Shown: in pieces, positions 8,515 through 17,229 of the stretch
How positions within the stretch are numbered: position 1 is the stretch's first letter
How the letters are laid out: the number at the start of each line of letters is the position of its first letter
Assembly (NCBI RefSeq): GCF_041438805.1
Contig: NZ_CP109190.1
Span: forward strand, 2,914,001-2,978,000
Source of the DNA: Streptomyces sp. NBC_01707
Lineage (GTDB): Bacteria; Actinomycetota; Actinomycetes; Streptomycetales; Streptomycetaceae
Length of the DNA stretch: 64,000 bases
Direction of reading: 5' to 3'
Translations under genes and position numbers: made by a program
The notes under the pieces: generated by a model
Database searches by the model: none
Seen by the model: only the letters and a program-made list of their open reading frames with translations
What the model was told of the DNA's origin: nothing

Positions 8515-9723
8515 TCAATTCCAGTTCGCAGCAGCGGAAATTGCTTGTTCCGCGTTCAACCGGGGATCGCACAGCGTGGTGGAGCGGCCGTCGCAGCTGG
8601 TGAGCTCCGATGCGGCGGCGATGCATTCGCCAACCGTGTCCGGGGTGGTCTCCAGATGAAGTCCGCCCGGAATCGCGCCGACTTCACGCAGGGCCGCCTG
8701 GAATTCGACGATCTCCTGCGTGACGGAGCTCAGCAGCCGCGTCTTGCGGCCGCTGGTGGCCCGTACGGTGTTGCCGTGCATCGGGTCGCACAGCCAGACC
8801 ACCGGGTGCCCTGCCTCTCGCACCCGGGCAGCCAGTGCGGGCAGACGACGGGCCGCTTCTCCGGCTCCCATCCGCGAGATGAGCGTCAGCCGCCCAGGCC
8901 TGCGCGCCGGGTCCAGGAGCGCGCACAGCCGCAGGAGTTCCTCCTCCGTCATGCTGGGACCGACCTTGCAGGCGACCGGATTGGAGACCGCGGCCAGCAT
9001 GCGGACGTGCGAACCGTCGAGCTGGCGGGTGCGGTCGCCGATCCACGGCCAATGTGTGGACGTCAGCAGCATGTCGCCCTCGGAGCCACGGCGCAGCTGC
9101 GGCAGCTCGTAGTCCATGAGCAGTGCCTCGTGGCTGGTCCACACCGGAACCCTGGTGATCTCCTGCTGCTTGCGCAGGTAGGTCATGGCGGTGGTCGCGG
9201 CCTCGTGACAGGCGAGCATGCGCAGCGGATCGGGCCTGCGGTCCTCCTCGGTCTCCTTCGGGCCGTTGACCAGATGCCCGCGGAAGACCGGCAGTTCCAC
9301 GCCGTCGACGACCTCCGTCGGGCCGGACCGGGGCTTGGCGAACTGGCCGGCGAAGCGGCCCACCCGCAACACGGGCAGTCCGGAACCGATCTGCATCACT
9401 CCGGCAAGAGCGTCCAGCAGGCCGGTCTTCCTGCCCAGGTGGGCGGGCGTGCACTCGGCCGGGTCCTCGGCGCAGTCGCCGGCCTGGACGACCTGCCGGC
9501 GGCCGGCCGCGACGTCGGCCAGGGCCGAGCGCAGCGAGTGGATCTCGTCGGCGTCCACGAGTTCCGGCAGACAGGCGATGTCCCTCCTGATGCCGGTGAC
9601 GAGCCAGTCGTCGTTCCAGGCGGGCTGCTGACGGGACGGCAGCAGCCGCCAGGACCGCATCTCGTCCTCGGTGAGGGCGGAATGGGATTCGGTGAGTCCG
9701 GCCCAGTTGATGGCGACGTTCAT
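8515..9723 (-). CDS. Class II 3-deoxy-D-arabino-heptulosonate-7-phosphate (DAHP) synthase
   Basis: A 402-aa class II (plant/PhzC-type) DAHP synthase that condenses phosphoenolpyruvate and erythrose-4-phosphate, the entry step of the shikimate pathway. Family motifs include QAGDCAED with the metal-ligand Cys84, KVGPSMTEEE, LISRMGAG, DPMHGNT and GLHLETTPD. At about 400 aa it is shorter than the housekeeping class II enzymes (about 450-460 aa), like the dedicated copies in secondary-metabolite clusters. It is the promoter-proximal gene of the polyketide operon. Together with the divergent PhzE-like gene it indicates a boosted chorismate supply for an amino-aryl building block. Feedback insensitivity is typical of such copies but not shown by the sequence. 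Confidence 0.92.
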   Translation of the reverse strand: MNVAINWAGLTESHSALTEDEMRSWRLLPSRQQPAWNDDWLVTGIRRDIACLPELVDADEIHSLRSALADVAAGRRQVVQAGDCAEDPAECTPAHLGRKTGLLDALAGVMQIGSGLPVLRVGRFAGQFAKPRSGPTEVVDGVELPVFRGHLVNGPKETEEDRRPDPLRMLACHEAATTAMTYLRKQQEITRVPVWTSHEALLMDYELPQLRRGSEGDMLLTSTHWPWIGDRTRQLDGSHVRMLAAVSNPVACKVGPSMTEEELLRLCALLDPARRPGRLTLISRMGAGEAARRLPALAARVREAGHPVVWLCDPMHGNTVRATSGRKTRLLSSVTQEIVEFQAALREVGAIPGGLHLETTPDTVGECIAAASELTSCDGRSTTLCDPRLNAEQAISAAANWN

Positions 9724-10117
9724 AAAGGTTCGATCCTCGTATCCCCTGTCGGCTGCCTTGGAATAGGCGCAAGTGAATGAGGCGCAAGCGTGAATCGCGA
9801 AGGTCCGGCTGATTGCAGCCGAACGACGGCGTACCGACCGGGCGCCGCGATCGAATGTCCGGCGTGAACGGCCGAGTTCGGTGCGCCCGGCCGATTTCGA
9901 CTGTAGCCGTGCGGAAGCCCCTGAGGACTACCCGTGTGGGTAGCCGAGTGCGGTTGACAACCTACTCGTCGACCGCAGACCGCAGCGCATGTGAGTAGTG
10001 GCCCGCACACCCACCCGGCTGCCAGGCTGATCGGAACGCAGGAGATGCCAGGAAAAGAAAAGCAGGACAAGAGGTGGCAGTCATGACCTGTACCGTGCGA
10101 GTTTCTGGGGAGTTCTC
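9724..10117. promoter_or_regulatory. Divergent promoter region between the DAHP synthase operon and the PhzE-like gene
   Basis: This 394-bp stretch separates the two oppositely transcribed arms of the biosynthetic cluster and holds no convincing gene. It should contain both promoters. A perfect inverted repeat sits near its centre (separate entry), and a TTGACA hexamer begins at 9954 on the plus strand, but no good -10 hexamer follows at 16-19 bp. The plus-strand gene has a purine-rich GGGGAG just before its GTG start. No regulator gene is present in the visible part of the cluster. Confidence 0.6.
9928..9943. promoter_or_regulatory. Perfect inverted repeat, candidate operator
   Basis: CTACCC-GTGT-GGGTAG, a perfect 6-bp palindrome with a 4-bp spacer. 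It lies about 205 bp upstream of the DAHP synthase start and about 175 bp upstream of the PhzE-like start, just before a TTGACA hexamer. A site there could control both arms at once. The stem is too short for a terminator in this G+C-rich genome. Binding by a regulator is inference. Confidence 0.4.
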
Positions 10118-12049
10118 GTGAGTGAGATGAATTCGGCACGTCTGCAGTCCCTGTTGAGTCCCGACGCGCCGCCGTTCGCCCTGCTCCACCGACCGCATTC
10201 TGCGGGCCACGACGACGTCGAGATCCTGCTCGGGGACGTCACGGAGGTTCCGGGTCTGGGCGACCTGCCGCTGCCCTCGGGCGCGCCGTCGCACAGCGCA
10301 GAAGGCCGCCACGATCTGGTGGTGCTGGTTCCGTACCGTCAGATAGCCGAGCGCGGTTACGCGCACCAGGACGACGGCACTCCGCTGCTCGCCATGAAGG
10401 TGGACGAGCAGACCAGGCTGAGCGTCGAGGAGACGCTGGCCACCGTCCCCGACCGGCCCTTCGAGCTGGCCGACGCCGGCTTCGAGACCGACGACGCCGA
10501 GTACGGGACCATCGTCCGCAAGATCATGAACGAGGAGATCGGGCGCGGCGAGGGCGCCAATTTCGTGATCAAACGCTCCTTCGTCGCCACGGTCCAGGGG
10601 TCGCCCACCGATGCCGCGTTGACGGTGTTCCGTCGCCTGCTGGCCGGTGAGGCCGGTGCGTACTGGACCTTCCTCGTCCACACCGGCACGCGCACCCTGG
10701 TGGGCGCCACCCCCGAGCGGCATGTCGCGCTGAACGACGGCACCGTCACCATGACCCCGATCAGCGGCACCTACCGCTACCCCGCCGCCGGCCCCACCGT
10801 CCCCGGGACGCTCCGCTTCCTCGCGGACCCCAAGGAGACCGACGAGCTGTACATGGTCGTCGACGAGGAACTGAAGATGATGGCGCGCATCTGCGAACCC
10901 GGGGTCCGGGCGGAGGGGCCGTACCTGCGGGAGATGACGCGACTGGCCCACACCGAGTACCACCTCAGCGGGCGCACCACCCTGGAGGTGGGCGAGATCC
11001 TGCGCGAGACGATGTTCGTGCCCACCGTCACGGGCAGCCCGCTGGAGAACGCCTGTCGGGTCATCAACCGGTACGAGACCGAGGGCCGCGCCTACTACAG
11101 CGGGGTGCTCGCCGTGATCGGCCGGGACGAGACCGGCACCAGGCGGATGGATTCCGCGGTACTCATCCGCAGCGCCGACATCGACGCGCGCTCCCGCCTG
11201 CGGATCGGCGTGGGCGCGACACTGGTGCGCCACTCCGACCCCGGCTCCGAGGTCGCCGAGACCCGCGCAAAGGCGGCGGCGGTGCTCCAGGCCTTGCACG
11301 GTGGCGTCCAGCAGGCATCGGCGGAAGGCCCCGCGCTCGCGGCGGACCCCGAAGTCCTCAGCTCACTGGCGGACCGCAACCGGACCCTCGCCCGGTTCTG
11401 GCTGGAACCGTTCGACGAGGAGGCGCACCGCGGCCACCGGGAGGTGCTGGCCGGACGGCGAGTGCTGCTGATCGACGGCGAGGACACCTTCACCGCGATG
11501 CTCGCCCACCAACTCCACGCCCTGGGCCTGCGCGTCACCGTCCGGCGCTTCGACGAGCCGTACGAACCGGCCGACCACCACCTCGTGATCGTGGGCCCCG
11601 GTCCCGGCGACCCGCGCGAGCAGAACCACCCGAAGATCGCCGTCCTGCGCCGCACCGTCCGCGAACTCCTGGCCGCACGGCGGCCGTTCCTGGCGGTCTG
11701 CCTCGGACACCAGGTGCTCTGCGCGGAACTCGGGCTCGATCTGATCCGCAAGAACCCGCCCAACCAGGGCGTCCGGCGCCGGATCGACCTGTTCGGCCGC
11801 CCGGCCGGGCTCGGCTTCTACAACACCTACGCGGCCCTCTCCCCCACCGATCGCTTCACCGCCCCCCAGGTCCCCGAGGGCATCGATGTCAGCCGGGACC
11901 CGCACAGCGGCGAGGTCCACGCGCTGCGCGGCGAACGGCTGCGATCGACGCAGTTCCACCCGGAGTCGCTCCTGTCCGAGGACGGACTGCGCATCCTCGC
12001 CGACGACCTGTCGGCGCTGCTGCCCGCCCCCGTCCGCGCGACGGGCTGA
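10118..12049 (+). CDS. PhzE-type 2-amino-2-deoxyisochorismate (ADIC) synthase, chorismate-binding domain fused to glutamine amidotransferase
   Basis: A 643-aa fusion. Residues about 120-395 form the chorismate-binding (TrpE-like) domain, with MTPISGTYRYP, DELYMVVDEE and the VTGSPLENA stretch. Residues about 445-640 form a class I glutaminase with Cys528 in AVCLGHQVL and His614/Glu616 in FHPESLL. The PPNQGVRRRIDLFGRP and GFYNTYAA blocks are characteristic of PhzE rather than TrpE/G or PabA/B. The expected reaction is chorismate plus Gln to ADIC, without pyruvate elimination. The start is GTG with GGGGAG upstream. It is divergent from the DAHP synthase operon and followed by an exporter. No PhzD, PhzF, PhzB or PhzG homologue is in the window, so the fate of ADIC is open. 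Confidence 0.88.
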   Translation: MSEMNSARLQSLLSPDAPPFALLHRPHSAGHDDVEILLGDVTEVPGLGDLPLPSGAPSHSAEGRHDLVVLVPYRQIAERGYAHQDDGTPLLAMKVDEQTRLSVEETLATVPDRPFELADAGFETDDAEYGTIVRKIMNEEIGRGEGANFVIKRSFVATVQGSPTDAALTVFRRLLAGEAGAYWTFLVHTGTRTLVGATPERHVALNDGTVTMTPISGTYRYPAAGPTVPGTLRFLADPKETDELYMVVDEELKMMARICEPGVRAEGPYLREMTRLAHTEYHLSGRTTLEVGEILRETMFVPTVTGSPLENACRVINRYETEGRAYYSGVLAVIGRDETGTRRMDSAVLIRSADIDARSRLRIGVGATLVRHSDPGSEVAETRAKAAAVLQALHGGVQQASAEGPALAADPEVLSSLADRNRTLARFWLEPFDEEAHRGHREVLAGRRVLLIDGEDTFTAMLAHQLHALGLRVTVRRFDEPYEPADHHLVIVGPGPGDPREQNHPKIAVLRRTVRELLAARRPFLAVCLGHQVLCAELGLDLIRKNPPNQGVRRRIDLFGRPAGLGFYNTYAALSPTDRFTAPQVPEGIDVSRDPHSGEVHALRGERLRSTQFHPESLLSEDGLRILADDLSALLPAPVRATG

Positions 12050-12302
12050 CCGGAGAACGGGTCGCTGCCCGGCACGACTCCCGTCCCCCGCCGCGATCCC
12101 GGCACGCGGTCCCACACCTGCCGAGGCCCTCGTCTCCACCACGGATCCACAGCGCGGGCGGACGCGTCCCCCGCCACCGTGACGGGCGCCCGGCACCGAT
12201 CCCGCCACGCCGCGATCCCGCCACGCACCTCAGCTCCGTCGCGTCCCGCGAAGCGGTCCCGCTCGCCGGTTCCCCCGCAGACCTCACCCGAAAGCGCACT
12301 TG

Positions 12303-13781
12303 ATGCCACTCACCCACAGGCGCCCGGCCACGGACGAGCCCGGCGGCCGCGGTCTCGTCCTCGCGCTGGGCCTCTCGGCCATGATCGTGTCGATGATGCA
12401 GACCCTGGTCGTCCCGATCCTGACGGTGGTCCAGAAAGACCTGTCGCTGTCCTCCTCGAGTACGAGCTGGCTGGCCACCTCGACACTGTTGTCCGCCGCT
12501 GTGTTCACCCCGCTGCTCGGTCGCCTGGGCGACATGCGCGGGAAGCGACCCGTACTCCTGTGCGTGCTGGGGGTGACCGTCGTCGGATCCGCGCTGGCGG
12601 CCACCACCAGTTCGCTGCCGCTGCTGCTCGTCGCCCGCGCGATGCAGGGAGCTTCGACGGCGATCTTCCCGCTCGCGCTGTCGGTACTGCGCGACGAGCT
12701 GCCCGCACGGCGGCTGGCGGGGGCGATGGGGCTCGTCAGCGGGACGCTGGCGTTCGGCAGCGGTCTCGCCCTGGTCGGCGCGGGGCTGCTCACCCAGGGA
12801 CCGCACCCGGACTACCACCGGGTGTTCTGGCTGGCGACCGTACTGTCCCTGGTCGCACTGATCACCGTGGCGATCGCCGTCCCGCCGTCGCCCTCCTCCA
12901 CCGGCGGCCGTACGGACTGGCTGGGAGTGACGACACTCGCCGGCGCGCTGGTCCTGCTCCTGCTGCCCATCTCGCAAGGCGGTACATGGGGTTGGACCTC
13001 GGCGCGCTCCTTGGGGCTGCTGGGGGGCGCGGCGGTGCTGACCGCCTTGTGGGTCCTCGTCGAACGCCGGGTACGCCAACCTCTGGTGGACATGCGCATG
13101 TTCGTCCTGCGGCCGGTGGTCTTCACCAACCTCGCCGGGGTGCTGCTGGGGTTCGGCATGTTCACCCAGTTCATCGGCATCTCGTACCTGGTGCAGACGC
13201 CCCACCGGATCGCGGGGTACGGCTTCTCGGCCTCGGTGCTGGACGCCGCCGTGGTCTATCTGCTGCCCGGCACCGTCGCGTCGTTGATCGCCGCGCAGTT
13301 CGGCGGTGTGCTGGTCCGGCGGATCGGCGCCCGCGTCACCCTGGCCGCCGGAGCCGGGTCGGGCGTCCTGGGCTTCGGCTGGCTGGCCGTCAGCCACGGC
13401 GGTCCCGGGGGCGTCGTGGCAGCGGGGCTGCTCACCGGCATCGCGGTCAGCTTCGGCTTCGCGACCCTGCCCGCGTTCATCGTGGCGGGCGTTCCCGTCC
13501 ATCAGAGCGGCATCGCGAACGGCATCAACTCGATCGCCCGGTCCCTGGGCAGTTCGCTGGGCAGCGCCGTGATCACCGCGCTGCTGAGCGCCCGCCTGCT
13601 GACCGGACTTCCCCCCGGTACGCCCGCGGTGCCCGCCGAGGGCCAGTACACGCTCTCCTTCGCTCTCGGCGCCGCCGCCTTCGCACTGGTCGCCCTCATC
13701 GCTCTCACCGGTCTGCGGATCGAGGCCGTCCCGCACCAGAAGGTCGTACGACCCGCAGCGGCGGGCGACCGGGTGGCGTGA
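12303..13781 (+). CDS. MFS transporter, DHA2 drug:H+ antiporter family
   Basis: A 492-aa integral membrane protein with about 14 hydrophobic segments, matching the DHA2 (14-TMS) family. Motif A (GRLGDMRGKRP) follows TM2, and a motif-C-like glycine-rich stretch (GLVSGTLAFGSGLALVGAG) lies in TM5. It probably exports the cluster product by proton antiport and may give self-resistance (inference from position). It is co-oriented with the PhzE-like gene, 253 bp downstream. The start is ATG; an adjoining TTG three bases earlier is in frame and equally possible. The gap before it holds no gene. Confidence 0.87.
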   Translation: MPLTHRRPATDEPGGRGLVLALGLSAMIVSMMQTLVVPILTVVQKDLSLSSSSTSWLATSTLLSAAVFTPLLGRLGDMRGKRPVLLCVLGVTVVGSALAATTSSLPLLLVARAMQGASTAIFPLALSVLRDELPARRLAGAMGLVSGTLAFGSGLALVGAGLLTQGPHPDYHRVFWLATVLSLVALITVAIAVPPSPSSTGGRTDWLGVTTLAGALVLLLLPISQGGTWGWTSARSLGLLGGAAVLTALWVLVERRVRQPLVDMRMFVLRPVVFTNLAGVLLGFGMFTQFIGISYLVQTPHRIAGYGFSASVLDAAVVYLLPGTVASLIAAQFGGVLVRRIGARVTLAAGAGSGVLGFGWLAVSHGGPGGVVAAGLLTGIAVSFGFATLPAFIVAGVPVHQSGIANGINSIARSLGSSLGSAVITALLSARLLTGLPPGTPAVPAEGQYTLSFALGAAAFALVALIALTGLRIEAVPHQKVVRPAAAGDRVA

Positions 13782-14048
13782 CGCACTCCATGTTCCCGGA
13801 ATGGTTGTACGACATAAGGCGACTCTTTGGCAGAGAATCCATCACGTCTCCCTCACGCTTCCCGCTCCGGCATTCGCCCCGGCCGAACAGCCGTCCGACC
13901 GACATAGCCTGAGGCGGTCTCTCACGGCACCTGCGTCACCTGACGCCTCAGTGGTGACCCCATGTCGGGGTAGGCCACCCGCCGCAGACGAAGCGGCGCC
14001 GCCTGGAGGCGCGACGCGGCCCGCCCCGCTCCACAGATCGGACACACA

Positions 14049-15773
14049 ATGGCGACGCCCAGACCCCGTTTGTCCCGCTTCCGCCGAGACACACGGCAGC
14101 AGCCCGCACCCGAGGTCACCACGGTGGACCGGCGTGCCAGGCTCCTGGCGGGTGACCCGTCACTGGCCGAGTTGACGACCGACGGGCGCACCTGGGTAGG
14201 ACGGCGTGTGACCAGCCTGGAGGAGGGACGGGCGGCCGAGCGCAACCTCCGGCTCGTCACGGCCGCCCTGGAACACGGTGGCGTCGAATACTTCCTGGTG
14301 CCCGGACGCTCCGTACAGCGATACGTCGTCGGGATCCGGCTCGCCGACCGCAAGGCCCTGCTGAGCTCCCTGCGAGAGCTGTACGCCGGTACCGCCCTGT
14401 ATGCGGCGGAGCCCGTCTCGGACATCTGGCCCGCCAACGCGGCGCTCTACGCCGAAGGCGCACTGCCCACGGAACTCAAGCGGCGCCCGGTCATACGGTT
14501 CGGCGAGATCCTCCTCGGCCCTTCGGGCCAGGTTCTCGCCGGGCTCGTCCGAGGCTGCGACGTGGAGTTCTGGCGGGACGGCGGCCTGCTCCACGAGCAG
14601 CGTGAACAGGGCGACGCCCGTGCCACCGAGCTGCTCGGCAGCCTCCGCTTCCAGGCGCCGCCCGCACTCCTCGACGGCGCACTGGTTGGCCCCCGCCCCA
14701 ACGCGGTCTCCGACGTCGTACCGGCCGAGGCCCAGAAGCCCGCCACCCGGACAATCCGGGGCACAGACCACCCCACGTTCGCCGATTTCACCGAACCCGG
14801 CATCGACACCGTCACTTTCCCCCTGGACGTCGTCTACACATGGGTGGACGGCGACGACCCAGCTCTGGCCGCAAAGCGCGAGGCCCACCGCACCGGCCGA
14901 GCACCCGACGCGCAGTCCCGTGAGGCGGGCGCCTCCCGCTACACCAGCCACGACGAGCTCAAGTACTCACTGCGTTCCCTGGAGATGTACGCGCCGTTCG
15001 TGCGGAACATCTACATCGTCACCGACGGCCAGAGCCCCTCATGGCTGGACACCGCGGCGCCCGGCATCCGAGTCGTCGACCACAAGGAGATATTCAGCGA
15101 CCCGGATGCACTCCCCGTCTTCAACTCCCACGCCATCGGAACCCAGTTGCACCACATCGACGGGCTCTCCGAGCAGTACCTGTACTTCAACGACGACGTC
15201 TTCCTGGGCCGCCCGATCACGCCAGGACACTTCTTCCACGGCAACGGCATCGCCAAGGTGCCCTTCTCGCCCTCCCAACTCGGCCTCGGGGCACCGCATC
15301 CTGACGAACCGGCCCCCAATTCGGCGGGCAAGAACGTCCGGCGCCTGCTGCAGGGGAATCACGGACGCATGACAGTGAACAAGTTCGCGCACGCCCCGCA
15401 CCCTCAACTCCGCTCAGTGATGCGCGAAATAGAGGAGCGCTACGCGGAGGACGTCGACCGCACCAGCAGGTCCCGGTTCCGCGCCCCCAGCGACATCGCC
15501 ATGGGAGCGTCGTTCCATCACCATCAGGCTTTCCTCACCGGCCGAGCGGTGCCCGCGACGTACAAGGCACGTTACGTGGACGTGGCCCGGGGAGACGCGG
15601 ACGAACGGCTCGCCGAACTCCTGACGAACCGCCGCTTCGACTTCTTCTGCCTCAACGACGTCAACACCCCCTCCGAGCAGCAGGAAGAGATCCACCAAAA
15701 GATCCATGCCTTCCTGGAGAGCTACTTCCCCTTCCCCAGCCGCTTCGAGCGCACCACCGTCACACACACCTGA
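14049..15773 (+). CDS. Stealth-family sugar-phosphate transferase (capsule-type phosphotransferase)
   Basis: A 574-aa protein whose C-terminal half carries the four conserved Stealth regions in order: CR1 VVYTWVDGDDP near 261-271, CR2 from DELKYSLRSLEMYAPF (302-317) through NSHAIG to YFNDDVFLG (379-387), CR3 around GRMTVNKFAHAPHP, and CR4 RFDFFCLNDVN near the C terminus. Stealth proteins transfer hexose-1-phosphates in capsule, cell-wall glycan and glycopeptidolipid synthesis. The first 255 residues match none of these regions and look like a separate accessory domain. It has no signal peptide. A link to the upstream polyketide cluster is possible but unproven; the 267-bp gap in front of it suggests its own promoter. 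Confidence 0.85.
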   Translation: MATPRPRLSRFRRDTRQQPAPEVTTVDRRARLLAGDPSLAELTTDGRTWVGRRVTSLEEGRAAERNLRLVTAALEHGGVEYFLVPGRSVQRYVVGIRLADRKALLSSLRELYAGTALYAAEPVSDIWPANAALYAEGALPTELKRRPVIRFGEILLGPSGQVLAGLVRGCDVEFWRDGGLLHEQREQGDARATELLGSLRFQAPPALLDGALVGPRPNAVSDVVPAEAQKPATRTIRGTDHPTFADFTEPGIDTVTFPLDVVYTWVDGDDPALAAKREAHRTGRAPDAQSREAGASRYTSHDELKYSLRSLEMYAPFVRNIYIVTDGQSPSWLDTAAPGIRVVDHKEIFSDPDALPVFNSHAIGTQLHHIDGLSEQYLYFNDDVFLGRPITPGHFFHGNGIAKVPFSPSQLGLGAPHPDEPAPNSAGKNVRRLLQGNHGRMTVNKFAHAPHPQLRSVMREIEERYAEDVDRTSRSRFRAPSDIAMGASFHHHQAFLTGRAVPATYKARYVDVARGDADERLAELLTNRRFDFFCLNDVNTPSEQQEEIHQKIHAFLESYFPFPSRFERTTVTHT

Positions 15774-15988
15774 CGGCACCCACGTCGCACCGCGAGATCA
15801 GGCAGGGCGGTCACCGGCCTGTGCCGGATGCCGGGGCGCCGAGGTGAGCACTGGTGCCCTTCGAACAGCGCGGCCTGCCCGAAACCGGATCAGTGGCCCC
15901 GGTAGTCGCTGGCTGGTCCCGGTGTCGCGTCAATGGTGGTATTTTCTGCCGCCGATTGACCTTGCCCACGACACCTCAGGGGGACCCG

Positions 15989-16384
15989 ATGACCACTCCG
16001 CCGCCGCCCGGCCAGAACCCGTACAGACAACGCCCCGCCGCGCCGCTCCCCGCCCGCCGCTGGGGCGTCAGGCGCGTCCTCAAGGGAGTCGTCAGCGTCG
16101 TCGTGGTCGGTGTCGTCGCATACGGCGGCTACACGACCTGGTTCGGGGGCGCCGCGACCGCCGACGCGGGTGACTGCCTGCACGCCGGCAACGCGGCGGC
16201 CACGGCGGTGATATCCGTCGGCGATCCCGAGTTCGAGATCGTGGACTGCGGCACACCCGAAGCCCAGTTCAAGGTCTCCAGCCGCGCCTCCGGCACGGAC
16301 GGAACCTGCGAGGACCAGTACCAGCGCTACACCCAGGGCGGCGCGGGCCGGGACTTCACCCTCTGCCTCGAACCCCTCAAGTGA
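15989..16384 (+). CDS. Small membrane protein of the LppU/SCO3897-like family
   Basis: The 131-aa product begins MTTPPPPGQNPYRQ, a proline-rich cytoplasmic head, followed by a single membrane span (about residues 31-52). An extracytoplasmic domain with four cysteines follows (GDCLH, VDCGTPEA, TCEDQY, FTLCLEP), a pattern of the actinobacterial LppU-like family of unknown function. The ATG is preceded by CAGGGGGAC, a good ribosome-binding site, so the longer in-frame extension upstream is rejected. A hairpin terminator follows. Two disulfides outside the membrane are likely (inference). No role in the cluster is apparent. Confidence 0.75.
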   Translation: MTTPPPPGQNPYRQRPAAPLPARRWGVRRVLKGVVSVVVVGVVAYGGYTTWFGGAATADAGDCLHAGNAAATAVISVGDPEFEIVDCGTPEAQFKVSSRASGTDGTCEDQYQRYTQGGAGRDFTLCLEPLK

Positions 16385-16405
16385 GCCCTCACGCAACGGG
16401 GTGAG

Positions 16406-16440
16406 GTTCCTGGCGCCGGCCGGCCGTCGGCGCCAGGAAC
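16406..16440 (+). terminator. Hairpin terminator after the LppU-like gene
   Basis: A perfect 13-bp inverted repeat, GTTCCTGGCGCCG / CGGCGCCAGGAAC, with a 9-nt loop, starting 21 bp past the stop codon. It has no U-tract, as is common for Streptomyces terminators. Confidence 0.7.
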
Positions 16441-16526
16441 TCCACGGCGCCGCTCCGCGCGTCGTCAGGTGCACGCAGGCCGCCCGGGCAATAGTGACAC
16501 TCCCTCAAAGCGACGGAATTCTGTGA

Positions 16527-16940
16527 GGGATACAGATCCTTCACATATCCGACATCCATATCGGCCCCTCGGATGCCTCCAACTCCCGCTGTATCAACAC
16601 CAGGGAGACACCCCGCCGGATGCTCACCGACCCGGAGACCGTGAACGTCCCGGACGTCGTCGTCGCCGTCAGCGGGGACGCCGACGACGACGGCTCCGTG
16701 GAGGCGTACACGGCGGCGCGCCGCATGGTGCGGGAGTCCGCCCTCCGCAATCGGGCCGCCGTGGCCTTCTGCACCGGCAACCACGACGAGCGCGGGACTT
16801 TCGCCAAGGTGCCGGGCAGCGGACACCGCGGCGCCGAGGGGGCGAGGGCCCGCCGGACCATGGCACGGGTACCGAAAGGGCATCCGCCAGCCGTGGGAGT
16901 CCTCTTGGACTTCCGGCCCCATCAACCGACACGAGTGTGA
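16527..16940 (+). pseudogene. Metallophosphoesterase remnant
   Basis: The frame begins right after an in-frame TGA and reads ILHISDIHIG (metal-binding DxH motif), then PDVVVAVSGDADDDGS and FCTGNHDERG. These are the first metal-binding blocks of calcineurin-like cyclic-nucleotide phosphodiesterases. There is no start codon before the DxH motif; the first ATG is at 16620, after it. Family similarity fades after GSGHRG, and the frame stops at 16940 without the later GHxH metal-binding block. SGDADDD also departs from the usual SGDxAD. The gene is broken at both ends and probably inactive. It lies at the junction between the accessory region and the core chromosome. Confidence 0.65.
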
Positions 16941-17229
16941 AACGACCGAAAGCCCATTCGTGCACCTCAGAGCTCACACGCCCCCATCACAACTGGTCAC
17001 CCCGCTCGTTCGCCCCTTCCAGGACAACTGACCATCAGGGACCAGCAGCTCCGCGCAGAGTGTCCCTCACCCCGACACCCGATTGACATCCGCCATCTCG
17101 ACAGGGCCTGACCTGCCCAACAGGTTGACTGACACCCCATCAGAGCGAGCGCCACGAGCGTCATTCCAGCGTCGAGACATCGCCCGTAACGCCCACACCG
17201 CACATAATGCGCACACACAAAACCGCGGG

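Noticed and set aside
9954..9999. Promoter with TTGACA at 9954
   Set aside because: No acceptable -10 hexamer at 16-19 bp spacing, so it is only mentioned in the gap description.
10118..12049. Anthranilate synthase for tryptophan, or PabAB for folate
   Set aside because: The PPNQG and IDLFG...GFYNTY blocks and the fused glutaminase are typical of PhzE; the gene sits in a biosynthetic cluster, not beside trp or folate genes.
8515..12049. Phenazine biosynthesis cluster
   Set aside because: Only PhzC-like and PhzE-like genes are visible; no phzA/B, phzD, phzF or phzG homologue was found in the window.
13782..14048. Small gene before the Stealth gene
   Set aside because: Frames crossing the gap lack ribosome-binding sites and have basic, Pro-rich shadow-like products.
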